A stretch of 64,000 nt of DNA from Baylisascaris procyonis (GCA_037389465.1 JAZARR010000159.1:4815501-4879500), one strand, 5' to 3'. Numbered from the stretch's first letter, positions 23,449 through 38,189 are shown. Numbers and translations are program-made. Notes: generated from the letters alone by a model not told the origin.

Positions 23449-26400
23449 TTAGTCACAATGAAGCACATCATCAGCTGTCATTGTAGCGGTGCCTCTAATA
23501 ATATTAAAAAAATCGACAATTTCACTCGTATAATAGTGACGATCATAGAAGAACGCATTTGCAACAAGCAAATTCACCACTGATTGATCATATCGATGAC
23601 AATTTGCAAATACTCTAAAATTTAAATTGTATTATTATTTTACTCATTGCCTAAATTATCGTTACTCTTGAAAGTGAAACATTGCCAGCACTCAAATATA
23701 TTTATTAATCTGCAGGTTAATATTCCTTCAAATATCAACGTTATGCCTAGAAGAAAACATTCTGAGGTTATTAGATTGTGCCTTATCATCAGGATTTGAA
23801 GGTATACGATTCACGATGACAGTGCTGAAGGTGGAGAATCCTGGATGGAAAGCATTAACTGCAACCGGTAAGAGGTATTAATATCATTGCTTAAAGAGGC
23901 CCGTGATATGAATGATTTAGGTGGCTAATTAGACTTAATTAAGGCATTTTATTAAAAACTGCTACTCACGCAAATCGATCCGTATTGAAGTTACAGTAGG
24001 ATAGTGGGTTTCTACTGCCCATACAGTCTTCTTCGAGAGCGCATGCGACATACCTGTGAAACGAATCGAGAAACTCAAATGTAAATCGAAATCCAGAAAA
24101 CAACACCAATTTGTTCTCGGGATTGAAAACAATAATCAATTTACACAAGAATGAGAGCATCAGAACTTCAATCAAAAAATTGAGGCGGAAATGTCCACTA
24201 TGCCTCTCTCGCATAAACTTTAACCGCCGCTCGATAAAATGCTAATAATAAAGTTAGATCCAAAAAGATTCTGACGTTTCCGCTTACTCCAACTAGAATT
24301 GTTTTCACCTAATTACAAGTCTTTTTACGTTGGAATTAGAATAGAAATGCTTTGATAGTTCACTTTAAAATAGTTTTATCTATGAATTCATCATCAATAA
24401 AAAAAAGGATTATCGTATAATAGTGCGTGATTATTATTTCAGCTTGATAAGTCGATTTCTTATTTCCCTTTATCGTTAAAAAAATTAGCTTAAATGAGAC
24501 CAACGACTATTAGTGAGTGAAAAAAAAAAGAAAGAGAAAAGACAGAAGTGATACCATCGAAGAATATTTACAACTGTGTCAGCGGTATATACAGCAAAAA
24601 TAAGTCCAGCTTCATACATTTTCGCCTTTTGTTTTTTAATCTCATCGAAATTCGTCGGAAAAAAACGATACGTCTCTGTAAACCTTTCATATATAAATCG
24701 CCCTTTATTTCAAAGCCAACAAAAATGCTTAAAATATTTAAAGAAATACAAATCTCAAATACTTAAAGAAATCTCTTCTATCGTTAAGTTACCTTACCAA
24801 TAAGCGGAATGATTCTCAAGAGTTGCAATTCACTTTTTGAATAGTATTGCAAAATTGACGCAATAAAACATCGGAAATAGTTTTTGGTTTTTGTTGTTTA
24901 AAATGAAGGCTCAAAATATGAAAACGTCCTCTGAAAAGTTCAAAAGTAGGATGAAAAAGATCTCAGTTTTTAAATTAGCTCAAGAAGTTTAAATCCCTGA
25001 TGTTATGGGATGCTCGTAAAGCAACATAAACATATGATCGTCGGCAATACTAAGGTGGTGAAAAAAATTCAGGCGGAAACGATGAGGAAAATCGATATGA
25101 ACGAATGAAACAACCTGGATGTGTTGCAGCGAATATGCCATGACCGGTGAACGAATGCAGTAGATAAGTGGATTTTGCACATTCACGTACATTACTTCTC
25201 CAGAGACGTTGATTCCACCCACTTTCAAGTGATAAATTTGTCTCTCTTCGATCGCGATATTCAACACTTGGAATCATATGGAAAATTGTCGGCCGAGAGC
25301 TGAAAAGTTAACGACTATTTTGTGAATGTTATAACAATTTTACTGCTCGATTTTTATTAACTATTCTAATAGTCATTCAACGCCGAATACTTCAAAAAAA
25401 ATTTCTTTGACTTGCTGGGGTTTGGGATGTTCATAATAGCCAAATTTAAAAATCTCCACAAAAATTGCAATGGTTAGAGGATTGCAAAATATCGAAGCAT
25501 TTAAGAGGAAATGGTCAATGTTGTGGTGAAGACGAATGGTCAGTTTCATTGTGAAATGGCACGTAGCGGAACTACAACCAACCGCGTCCGTTTACATCGA
25601 ACCAGATCGTACACATGATTTAAATCGCCTTTTTTGAAGACGACACTGCTGTCCAAATACCATATGGCGCCAAATTCTTGCAAAGTTCTCTGGAAGTGAT
25701 TACAAATGAATAGACACAATTTTAGACGTATATAGTGAGGGAAAGAGGACTAACGGCATGGTCGTGCGGAATATTTGGATGGTGAAACCTATGCAACACT
25801 GTACTTAGAAAGATCACGCAGTTCAGCTATCTTCGAATTTCTCGAAGAACTGCTGATGTGCCAAAAACAATTTTTTAAAGTCTTCTGCAAAGCAGCTACA
25901 CTCCCAAAAAAAGCCGAAACTTTCCGGGGTTCCAACTTTGGTCAAGTAAATGGAATACTCAGAAAACTTTGAAAGAACATAGTTGTCAAATATGAAACTG
26001 TGACCATGTAAAACATGAATTCTTAATACCACAAATATATGATCGAGTTAATATTCCCACTTCTGTAAATTTTGCAAACATAAACGCAGCTAACAGTTAA
26101 TAGAAATAAACTAACGGCTATAATTAATGGCTTCCATCGAAACTCTCCCAACCGATGGACATACGACGGATATGCAGCGAAGTTAAACTTCCTATATTCA
26201 ACATTGCATAATTGTCGAACGATATGTGCTGTAATAACTTCAAGACCAAGATCATAAACGATCACTTTCTGATGTGGCCAAAAACGTCGAATAGTAGAAA
26301 TCTGCAGTTCCAACTCATATAAGGTTAATTACATCAATTTTAAAGCAGAAAAAATCAGAGTGATTTAAGCTGTCTTATAAGACCTTTCACAGTCGAAACA

Positions 26401-29212
26401 AACGACGACTAATTTCATAATCTCAAAGATGAGACGTTGAAAAAGAAGGCGAATTTTCTTTTTCAATGATTTTAGAAAATATCTTAAATATTTATCTTAT
26501 ATGTGTAAGTTTTTTTTTTTTCTTTTGTTAAAAGGGTACCGTGGTGACTGCTAAGGAAGCTATTGCTAGCGATGATTAGTTGCTTTGATTACCTCATTTA
26601 TCAGCCGAATATTTAGAAAGTGTTTACTGAAACATAGAAGGAGAAGATTTTTGTTGAAATATAGAAGTTTACTGAAATAAAGAGAAGTTTTAAGAACATT
26701 TTCGCTATAATCTATAATGCGCCGCAAAAAAAAAAAAAAACCCAACACTTAAATTCCGTTTAAGAAGCAAATTCCCTAAACTGTCTCCACTGTTCATTAG
26801 TTAAATTTCTATTACGCTAACCGATATGAATTTATGTATAAAATAGAGAAAAAATATTTGAAGTTATTATTCACTAATTTTATGCGTGCATTAAAATTCT
26901 CATCATTACAATATAAATGCCTACTAATAAATTATATTTCAGTTTATTTATGCCTTATACAATCTAAGACAGAAGCATCCTTTAAGATTCGCTTTAATTT
27001 TCACAACATAACTGTCATATATTACCAATCGTCTCGCTTCTGGCCAATGATCTTCGGAAAAAGCGGTTACCATAACAACAGCAGGTAACTCCTTTATTTC
27101 TAGATCCACATATCCACTAGCCTCTCTCCCTTGTGCTTTCCTATCTAAAATTTTTTATATCAGCAAAAAAAGCGATCAACCAGTTATGAGAACAATTGTC
27201 GCAGCAGCTCTCTTCTAACAGACGAAACAACGTAGGACAACAGTATTCCCATATACTGTAATCGGTTTAGCATACTTTTACACGTAAATGATGGACAAAT
27301 ATTATCCTTTTCATCCCGACACTAAAGCAAAACACTTATTAAATTCAGGACAACATTGGGACCAGATATGTAGAATTTTAGTTTCAAAAAGCTTTAAAAC
27401 CGCTAGAAGAATAGAACACTACTTAAATGCCTGCATACCTACGTCATCAACTGCAATAATTTCAGGTTGATAATGTACTATCTGTACTTGAATTTGAAGA
27501 CCTCAACATGAATCCTGGTAATCTCAGACAAAATGATTGGACTTACTAAGTAGTCCCAAAGAGTGAAGAAACCGCGCATTCTCGCAAGTGAACCTTTCGC
27601 CACGAATCGAACGATTCTCGGGCAAATGGTAGCAGAAATCATATTTCACGTTTTGATATAAACAAAGGCATTCGAGATCGATTGGCATTTCAAACTGTAA
27701 AAATTGTTTGTTGCTCGAATGCAAAAAATTCATAAAACACCTGCTTTAATAGGGTGTCACTGTTGTGAGATACGGATGCATTCCTTCAATAGAACGTGTT
27801 ATAACCTATTCACCTGAATGTTCAAATATTTACTAGGATTTACTTAGGACACTTGATCCGATTCGAGTGCAGGATATTTGCCGGGAACTTAAATTTTCAA
27901 TGTTCGAACGAACGTTTTTTTTTGAATATCCTCTAATTTCTGGGGAACAATTTTTTTGGAATTTTTGGAATACTCGCTTATACTCGGTTGGAGGGTTGAC
28001 TTTCGAGGATTTATTATAGACTTGAAGTAGCGAATTTTATAGCTCCAAGAATTTATAGCTGGTCCAGTCGAAATTAGGTTATGTTCTCGAGATGGAGAGA
28101 TGGAATTTCTCTACAAATCAATTTGCAAAGAGGCTTAACAAGACTTATTTAATTGCAAAATAGGATAAATGTGGTCACGTTGTAGGCCATTTGGAAAGTT
28201 TTGATGGTGATGATGGTTTCATTCTAGAGAAGCATAGGTCCGCTCACATCGATATTTTAATGTATAGTAAACATCACCCTAATCAACACATATTTACCAT
28301 CATCCTATATTGCGCATTTATTCTATTTGCATAAAAATTCACAGCTCTAAAATCAATTAACTGCCGGAAGGAACTTTCAACATCCCTAACTTCGCGAAGT
28401 TTCCTCTTTGAAGAAGCTATCTGAGGCTGTGAAGAATTGGCAGATTGTTGGTGAACTAATAAGAGATGAGGGAACGACTTCAACAACAAACTTGTTCTAT
28501 TAGTAAATGGCTATTCTTGCGATATGTGCATGCCGTTATCATGCTGGAGGATAGGACTTTTGTTGACCAGCTATGCCTCTATTTTTGTTGAAGCTTGTTG
28601 AATGTCGTTTCAAATTTCCACATTATAACTCCGTTATGATCATACGACCAGATTTTAAAAGGCTGTCATGGACAGACCTTGCCGTAAACCACCAAATACT
28701 ACAGTAGCCTCCTGCATGGTAACGCCAGACTACAAGTTGCAATAACGATTTGAAAATTGAAGAAGTTGGGTATAAGACAAACCTTCCTAATCCGCTGTAT
28801 TCTCCTGATATTTCGCCAATATCTATCACTTTTTCATAGCTCTACACAACATGCTCAATGAGGAAGCGTTTTGCGAACACAAGAATGTTGAAAACTGTTT
28901 CCGACAATCATCTATTCATTGGAGAAATGTAGGTTTTTGTGCGAGCAGAATAAGTGCTCCTGCTTCCCGTTGTAAAATCTACGTTGATCACAACGATGCC
29001 TACTCTGAACTAAAATGCTTGAGGTTGACTAGAATCAAATTCCAACTGTTTTATGCAAAATTTTCTCCAGCAAACATTCAAAAAAGGTAACTCACCTCTA
29101 AAATTGAAAAAATATGGGCACTATAGAGTGCAAGGAATATCGAGAGGCAGAAAAGACATAACGATATCAAAAAGAGGCAACCAAGGCGCGTCAGCCGCTG
29201 AGGGCATTTCAT
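23449..29212 (-). CDS. DUF1647-family type II membrane protein (nematode-specific family), about 10 exons
   Basis: Minus-strand exons in reading order: 29096-29212 (ATG), 28298-28455, 27547-27694, 27026-27144, 26116-26301, 25583-25689, 25115-25299, 24555-24675, 23970-24053, 23449-23614 (TAA). From 28455 to the stop the phases agree and give 424 residues. Exon 1 encodes MKCPQRLTRLG followed by about 20 hydrophobic residues: a basic, signal-anchor N-terminus. It ends in phase 0, whereas the 28455 exon as drawn expects phase 1, so a small exon or another acceptor joins them. Family marks in order: MVTAFSEDHW, KVIVYDLGL, NVEYRKFNF, FRWKPLIIA, EFGAIWYLDSSVVFKKGDL, YLLHSFTGHGIFAATHPE, WYVACALEEDC, NCHRYDQSVVNLLVANAF. 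The family has no proven function that I know of. The layout (signal anchor, stem, luminal domain) and the DSS motif resemble Golgi glycosyltransferases, which is inference. The 25583 donor (ACGCG/GTTGGT) is weak. Confidence 0.85.
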
Positions 29213-32200
29213 TAATAGACACTTGAAGCTTCCATATCGAATAATAGGAAAAGGCTGTCTATAAAAGAAGCAAATATAGCTTTTTTTAAAGTGTAAGATG
29301 GATTGGAAAGAGGAAACTTTTTTTAGCAGGAAGACATGGAAGATTTTTTGTAAGAAGCAGAAATCAACTTGAAAAATGTAACGCTAGGGAGATTTGAGAT
29401 CGATGGTGCACTTGAACCGATAAATTTGCACATTTTTCCGGAAATAGTCATTCTTCTTTTGAATACACATTAGGCTCGAACGCTATTATGTGCAATTGAG
29501 GATTAAGTGCAATAGCAGTACAGCTATGTTGTAACTCAGAAGACTACATCGCCTATCTTGCTGCTATGTTCAACCAAGACGGTAATCCTCCCTGAGAAGA
29601 GTATTCAAAGAAAGACGTTTCAAAAATAATAAATTCTTCGATTTCTTTAGAGAATGGGCGGGAAGCTTGTCAGATGTAGGATTTGCGTTTATTCAGTTCT
29701 CTTCAACAGACCAACCGGTTTAAACAGCTAATGGATAATGACATGTTCGCACTATTCTATCCATCTCTTTACTGATTCCACCGCTCATAAATCTCAAAAA
29801 AAGACCCACCTTTTCAAGATTCAATCGGTATGAAATGACTGTTGCAACCTCAGCAAAACGACACTATTCGTGAAATTTTTAAGTGAACAAAAGGAAACAG
29901 CGAATTCACTTCTTTTTTCTCTAACCTTGGATTATCACCCAACACAAAAACAAAACATTTTTCGTAAACAAAATAGCATCGCAAGCTTTAAAAGGTAAAG
30001 TGCCCAAATTACTCCCACAAATGGCATTCTCAAAAAAACAAATTTAAGAATCAATGAATGGAAAAACATAAAATCTTAAGTAATAAGACATTATTGTGGA
30101 TGATTAGTCAAACATTGGTGCAAATAGATCCCATACCGTTTCCATGCTCAACAAGCAGTGAGTGGCAGTAAGTGGGGCGCTTATTCTAAACGAACATTCG
30201 GCATAAAGAGTAAGAAACCTTAGATGCGCGATCGATTTCATGCGTCTTTATTGCATCCATAGATTTATGAACTTCTTGGTGGCCTCTCCCCCGTAAGCCA
30301 TTGAATACAATGCGCTAGGGCCTGAAAATAATGAATGCTGCACTGCTGCAATGCATTTAAATATTTACAACGAATATTTTTGAGCAGCACAACGTCGATG
30401 GTATTAAACCGTAAATCACAAAACACGTGTTTATGACAGAATAAGGCGATTCTCCCATCCCATTCTACACCATCTCTCTATTTTATGGACAGATAGCTGA
30501 TCATAAGTTTGGGGTTTTGCAGAATTAGCACGTAATCAGATGACAACCAAGTGCAGAAAATGATCTTAAATCCAATGAACGAGCATTCACAACGAAATAA
30601 AATTTCAGATAGGCTGAAATTGTTATCCGAAGAGCACAACATTTTTTCATCGGAACATAAACTACGAATTTCGGCTAAAATATTAATGCGCTTTATTTTT
30701 GCCAAAATCAGGAACGAGAATAAGCGGATACGAGTGAGCTACCCTCAGCGATGTCTATGGTATATCGCATAAAAGGTGATATTTACCACAGATAAAGAGA
30801 CGATAGATAAATTTTATACATTTGTGCTCAATTTCTATCCTTCAAAAAACTGCCTCTTCTTTTAGCAACCACGATTTGTTGTTTTTTACTCAAGTCGACG
30901 AACTAGATACTTTTCTTAGATGAGTTCTTAAAAACTCCACAGAGATGCATCTGCTAATAGTTATAACATATTCTGAAGCTTTTTACTCATCAGTTAAAAA
31001 CTTCAAAATTTTGACGGTGACAATCACTAAATGCGATGACGGCAACTTCAAAGGGATGTGATGTGATCAGATTTCTCGAATATAGCACAGTCGTGCAGGC
31101 ACCATGGTAAATATGTAAAATTACTGCAAAAGCCCATAAATTTTTCGAGATTTCAGTAGTTCTCACTCTTACTGAAAGAAAAGCGCCCGGAAATGAGGAG
31201 ACTAACATGACTGAGAAGGAATGGAAGAGAGGAGGGAGTAAGGAGGCGTAGGGTCTTGCAAACTATGATTAGTTGCAAACAAGCGCCCCATGCAGACCAT
31301 CAAGCTGTCGGCAGTGATTCGATAAAATCAGCACATCAACAGATGTGAATACTCAAGTAATTAACGCTGATTGCTTCGGCGAGAAGCGTGCATTATCATC
31401 ATTGATGATGCAATATGTACTATTTCTATCGATGTTCGCATATATTTTAAAAATTTCGCCATCGCTCTCTATCTATAAATAATGTTGCAATAAATTCATC
31501 GAAATTTTCCACTTTTTCCTTGACTAAACGTAGAAGCACAATAGACGTAACGGCAAAATATGTCCCATTGAAAACAAAAAGGAAAACGCTCTCAATGAGG
31601 TGAAATTATATGCGCTTTGCAATCGCTCTCATAATGCTAATAGATATTGCAAATCGCAAATGAATGGCAAAAATCTATGTAATAGTCGATTCATATTTTG
31701 AATGAGTGCACTCTTAACAAATTGTCTATGAAATCTTTTAGATTTCAAATTGAACGTTCGAAAATTGAATCCAATCGGTGCAGAATGCTATCCAATTGGC
31801 CATATAATGTATATCAACTTTTAGATATATTCAATGGTCTATTTTCTTCCGTGGATTGGTCAAATTGAAAGCTGATAGCGAGTTGTGCTATATTAGTCTA
31901 TACCTATCGAATCCTGTTGTTCTGGCTTTAGTGTCTCATTAATCAAAGCTATCGAACAGACAGACACATACACGCATACCGACGACAGCAAACACACATA
32001 CATACGGAAAGAGGTAACTTCGTCTTGAATGATGCTGAAAACGTCCATTAATAGGCAATGGACATAACATCATAAATGACAACATTAAGTAAAATACATT
32101 TTTACTAAAGTCATTAATAGTGCCTAAAATATGTGGCTGTTTGATCTCTGAACTTTGACCGGTTTTTATTCTGTTTATCTCACCAAAGTGTATTTGCCTC

Positions 32201-35200
32201 TAAGCGCTCAGGAATGCATTGCTAATGGGTGGTTGAAATATTGCCCAGCATGCCGGTAGGTACCTTGTTAGGAGTTTTTTGAATGTGGACTTTTGCCGGC
32301 TCATTTATCACTCTCCATCAGAGAAACTCCTTCAACGTGGAGATGTGGTCGAGTTTTCTGAATTTGCAAACGGTCCTTATCTCATTATTTATCACTTTCT
32401 ACAGAATATTCAATTCTTTTGTTGCTGCTGCTGTAAACGTTTTTAAAGATGAAGATTCTGATTTCTTTAAACAACGCGAATTGCTATGAGCACTTTGATG
32501 CTTACTTCTAAAGATATTAGATGCACGGTTTTTAAATCGTCTGGAGTTTGGCTGCAATCTGAAGCATAGCGTTTTCTATAAACGTCACTTTCCAAAAGCA
32601 CATGAAAAAAGCCACGATGAGGAAAACCCTTAATGCTGAATGGTATCCTCTAAGTATATTACGTCATAAACATAGCACTTCTGAGTGCATGAAGATAACT
32701 AACTACATTAGTCACCGCCTTGAAAAAATAAAAAGCATCATTCCTATGAATTTACGGGTACAAAAATGAGTTCAATGGAGATAAATTGAAATGATTAAGC
32801 ACAGAGACACCGATTAGTTTTTGAATTCGTTTTTCAAATTCAAATATGCACAAATTTATGAGGAAATATTCAACATTCGGTAGTACCGAAGAAGCGCTAT
32901 TTCAAAGTTCCGTACTTATAATTCTTTCTTAATATTTAGAAAAAGACCAATAAAATTCACCCAACAACTTAAAAATAAATAAGAGAGCTTTGTTAAGAGA
33001 TCAAGCAAAATTATATGAAGTTTTATTACAAAAAACGACGATCGAAAATATTAGAAAAATATTTCGTACATAAAAGTTTTTTCATAAATCGTTTAGAAAT
33101 ATGAAGAGCGTTGAATACAGCTATGCAAAGTAGAAGGTGGAACAAAAAAGTGAACAAATCGTCGTATCTTAAAAGAAACGCCAACCACTACTCTACAACA
33201 AAGATCAAAGCGTCTGTTGTTGCACATTGTATGCGAGCAAGTAGTGAACGATTTGCGATTGCCGCACTTAAATGCACCTCAAAACAAATCGCTAAACTCC
33301 AATCCTCACATCTCGTAGGGCTATAGCAACGCAACAATCTCCAAAAATACCGACTCAAATGCAATCGAATGTGGTCATTTCAACAAAAATGACTAGTTGC
33401 AAGAGGAATGCGAGCAAATTGATGTTGGAAATGAAGTTAGTTAATCGTGAAAATTGCCTTCGCTAGCAACTCAATGGTCATTCGATCGTATAGCCATCAA
33501 TGTAATACGAAATAAGGATGCAAACGACTAGACGAACGAATCTTATGGTTGGTTTCGTCTGGACGAATGATTAGACAAAAAATTCGTGAATATACCACCT
33601 TTTCAGGTGGTATATTCCGGCCAAATTTATTGCAATTTTTGACTGCCATACTTTTTCATCGCAAAAATTGTTTGCTTTTTATTGCGTAAAACTCTACTCA
33701 AGCAGGGCCAAACCAACCGCAATAATTTTTCGAAATCAACGCGTTAACCCATGTCCCTTAAAGCGCTGGAAAAGCGTTTATGCATCGTGTTCATCTAATT
33801 TTCTTCATTTAATGAAAAATGTTAATGTTTTCTGTTGGCAGTCGTATCGCTATTTGATGGCTGAGATTGGTGTATGACGCTAAAAAATCGCCTCACAAAT
33901 CATTGTCACCCTTGCATCTATGCTTTTCAGTAAGGCGCTATCGTCTTCAGCGTTATTTGTTGTTGAGAATTTATCAAGAGTAGACGTAATATTGCAATGA
34001 TACTGTAATGCAATGCAATCAAAATCAATTTGTTTGCAATAAATGAAAAAAAAGGAAACGCACACAGTGCAAGCCGCGTTGCTACATTTACTATTTTCTA
34101 TAATTTTGTCTAATAAACCTAACCAGTATAAAAAATATTCGTGAAATAATGAAATAATATTTAGCATAGCCCACCCTCATATACATCACCCCACTGAACA
34201 AATATTCAACTAAAAAAAAAAATTCTTTTTGCTTTATGTGACCGATAGTGGCATGAAATTTTCATATCCAAATTTCATGTTGTCTTTCTTATTCATAATT
34301 TATAAAAGAGATGATCATTTGAATGGGGGCAACTATACAGTGTCGACTCTACTCACTCTAATTCACTGCCATAGGTTTTCTCATATGTGACATTAAAGTA
34401 TCGAAAATGCAGACACAAGCAAGCACAGACGCACGCACCATACAATTTTATGTAAGCGCACAGACGTTGCATTGCCAATAATGCACTTTCACAAAAACGT
34501 GCGATAAGTGTACGAAGAAAAGAGAATGTTAACATGTAATGGCATCAAGAAACAGGACAAGATTTGGAGGGAGAAGAAAATGACGAATGTGGACCACTGA
34601 GTTGAGCCCATCTAGCGTCCGACAAAAAAAAAAAAATCCAATTTCCAACGGTTGCAGTGCACCTCCGATGTGCCTCAAGGCTGTAATTGAATTTGATATC
34701 TTTTCATGTCTGTGTTTCCTCTATGGTGCACTCTTCTGAAGACTAAATACGAACTGCTTTTCAGCACTAACTCATTCAAGGCTTGCAAAGTATTGAGCCA
34801 TCGATTTAATTAGACTGGTCTTACGGCGAAAATTTCACTGCCTTAACAACATCAGCTAAGTAGAATTGAATACGGCTTCTGCTTGGTCTCCTGAGGAGAA
34901 GGTCCGTTACCAAAATTAAATGAGTTCTTGAGTGGAAACATTTATCAACGGCTTATTTCGGGAAATTCTTTAGAGCTTTCTCAACGTGAATTTTCCTTAA
35001 ATAATTTTGTGCAATATTATCAGCTGTATGTAACTACCATCATCGCAAGTAGAATTAAGTTTTTGGAAGTTTCTGTTCCACTTCAGTATTTTTTAACTAT
35101 ATTAGTCCAATTTTCTCTTTCACCGTCATAAAATCATTAAATTATTATTGGCTCGGATATCCTGAGAAACATTTTTAAGCAATAGTGAATAGCGCTTAGT

Positions 35201-38189
35201 TGATTGCGAAAGAAGAGCTATGTGATTTTCGCAGTTCTTGGAAATTTTCACGCCTTCATGTGAGCTTCTGAATTACCTGAAGAAGGACACTTCTCAAAAG
35301 AAAGAAAGCATCGTTTTTGCACCATTTGGAGTGCTGTAATTCAGAGCGCTTCGCGAAAAAAATGTGTACTAACTGTGAATGCCGCTTCACTTTTTAGATA
35401 TAGTCGTAAGAAAGATTCAAAACTAATAACACTCACCGATTGTATGGCAGTTTGGAATAAATTCGCATTGAATGACATCATGAAAGGAGAAACGAAGGCA
35501 ATAAATTGAAATTATCTCGTTGAAAATTTCATCCAAAAGCTGTTTCGTTTTTACTTCAGAATTTTTTAATGTTATAGGAAAGTTTATTTATTTCATTGCA
35601 TCATTTTATAAGCACACTTTGAACATTAAATGCGCTTCGAATATATTGCGGCTAATAACAGTTGTGTTATGCTTAGCAAAGAAATGTGTTATAATAACTT
35701 GCATACAGTGTGCGTCGCAGAATTAATAAAATGTGAAACAGTGAGGTATTTCTTTATTACGCGAAATATTAGTGACATCAAAATTCTGTGATCTCATTTC
35801 GACACGTAAATTAATTATATCGAAGGCGGCATAGTAAAGAAGGAATGAGGTGGTAATAAATTTACGACAGCATTTTAATGAGAGGGATAAACGAGTTGCA
35901 CGCTGCAACTGTGTAAATTGCTGATGATATTTGGGATTTAAGAGGATTGGTGAGTGATCGATTGCAGTGCAGAGAAAATCAACTTGTATTGAATCCTCAA
36001 ATGATTGGAAACTAAACAAAATACAAAGAATATAAGCAGATGGCATAAATTTCTTTAAAAAAAATGATTTCAGGCAGCATCTAAAATGTCTCTGTTGAAA
36101 TTGCGTAGGAATTCTAGTAAGATTTCCATAACTCCAAGAATCGGGCATTTTTGCACGGTTCCTGTTGACGAATTTTGGTTTGAATGGGAACAAAAACCGG
36201 ATGATTCTAAATGAACATTCTTCAACAAACTGTTGTGATCATTGATTATATTAGGTTGTAGTTTTACGTCGTCGGTGTTGCTTTCTACGATTTTGGTAGT
36301 AAATTTTTTGGAAAAAGAGAGATTTTTTCGTGCACCGATTTCAATTATCGATGTTTTTGAATTGAAAACTGTAGTGATTTTTAGCCTTCTTGGTGCAATT
36401 CACTGAAAGGTGCACATTTTTGCTTTAGATAGGCTTCTTTCTGCCTCATCATTGAAAATGTAGAACGAAAGAGGATTTCAAATGTTCGAAATTCAACGTC
36501 TAGGAAAACCACAAAAATATGGAACATTTGGTAGGAAAGTGACCTGAAATAGTGCACTAAATAAATCTGTGCGATGCATCAACCTGGTAGTGCTGAGGAA
36601 AAGTAGCCGGGAGATGTAAATCGACAATTTCATCGAGCTCATAAGAAAAATTTTAAACTAACTAAAGCGCATTTTTACTATGATATGAGGTTTCCATCTT
36701 TACCCATGGGAACATGTGGGACGTGTAAAATCAGACTTTTTTCGCTCAGGCGTTATGTAGAAGGGGCACATGTTGAATTGATAAAAATTTATCAATAAGA
36801 TGTCCGAGTGATCAACATTTATTCAGTAGAATAAAGTTGGGCGAAAAAATTCTGTATTTTTGAAAAATGCTAAGAGTGACATTCGGGTCTCTCCTATGAC
36901 AAAGGGGCAGTTTCTCTAAAAGATTGTTGTTTCCGATGAAAATGGCGAGCGAACGATTGCTCTCGAAGGACAATCTCGCCTTCCTGTGTTTTACAACTAA
37001 AAGAATGTGGGAGAGATACTGGAAGGGACGATGTGCTATTAAACTTGAATTTCTGGAATCTTGCAGCGGAAGCACTTTCCGAATGAATGCGAATCGACTG
37101 AGAAAAAGGCTGCATTTTCGCAGAAGCTGGAAGGCTATTATGACAATGAAAGGATGAAGGAAGAGCGGTTCACATTACAGTGCCTATATAGGGATTTTTT
37201 GCTCTTAGTTTTGTGATGTTATGCCGCTTTTTATAGGCGGTATTGATGTGTTCAAGTTCACATTCGAGAACGGTTAACTTAGTGCACTATACATTAACAA
37301 AGTGTTAAGTAAAGAAGTGGTGCTAACAGATTCATGCCTCTTATGCTTCACTATATTTCTTGGGTAACGTCGGATATCTATTGGCTTACGTAATTCATAG
37401 ATGGCGTGCACTCAGATGTGGAATAGAAGGATATAGCTGTCCGATCCTGGCAAGATCATAGGGAGAAGGTGTGCAAATAAGGGGCTAGAGATAGGCTGGG
37501 ATCCTTTTTCTCAGTCAATTCGCAATAGGCACTAGAGGACACAAAATGAGATGACGGGAGTTGCCTTGAAAGTACGACAATGCGAGAAGATTATGAATTT
37601 CTTCTGCGAGAGATCGAAGAAGAAAGGAAATCGGTGAACTAACTGAGGCAGGTCGCCTTTCAAACGCATTGAATCCTATAAATCATCTGCCCTATAAAAT
37701 GTGCTACGCGCATAGATGCAGAATGACTTCGGTTGAACTTTTTTCTTTTACAAATCCTTACTGCATTCAACGATTAAGATTTTAGTTCAAGAGGCTTTTA
37801 TTCCGATCGGAAGTTTGGTGACTGCTGATGTGCGACAACAATTTTAGAACGTTTTGAACATTGTCTGAATGCGTATTGCGGATAGCCTTATTTTATAGCG
37901 CATTGCATTTCACATATGGTCGGCTTTCATCTCTCTCCCCCCCCATCTCCTCCCTACCCCCTCCCTTTCTCCACATCTCCTTTCTACAAAGCTCGGGTCA
38001 ATCTAGCGAGGCTTATATACTGCAATTTGCCTCATGTGGGACATATAGAGAGAGGGAAGGAGTAGGTCCATAAACGTTATAAATTAGAAGATTAGAACAT
38101 TTGCCTTCATAGTTCGAACGTTACTATTTTAGCGTTATTCCATCTCTTTGAAGTATGATAAGAAAAAAAGAGTGCTGAAAGATGCTAAC
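29213..38189. other. Long AT-rich intergenic region
   Basis: About 9 kb with no supported gene. Longer open frames (for example minus 36193-35723, 156 codons) have no clear family or splice support. The only structured element I noted is the hairpin at 33588-33617. Confidence 0.4.
33588..33617. repeat. Perfect inverted repeat (13-bp stem, 4-base loop)
   Basis: GAATATACCACCT (33588-33600), loop TTTC, AGGTGGTATATTC (33605-33617). The arms are exact complements. A looser pair AGACGAA / TTCGTCT lies just upstream. Confidence 0.9.

Noticed and set aside
23716..23871. Plus-strand 51-codon exon-like frame (ISTLCLEENILRLLDCALSS) with good splice signals
   Set aside because: Lies inside an intron of the well-supported minus-strand DUF1647 gene and has no partner exons or homology.
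34353..34535. Minus-strand 60-codon frame, hydrophobic and cysteine-rich, ending at a GTGAGT donor
   Set aside because: The next plausible exon (near 34015-33880) is in the wrong phase, and there is no family match.
35723..36193. Minus-strand open frame of 156 codons, the longest in the window
   Set aside because: No family resemblance, no clear splice context, AT-rich codons. One frame of this length is about what chance allows in 64 kb read in six frames.
36890..37210. Plus-strand frames rich in E and K (for example KLEGYYDNERMKEERF)
   Set aside because: Purine-rich strand gives such peptides by chance; phases between the pieces do not agree.
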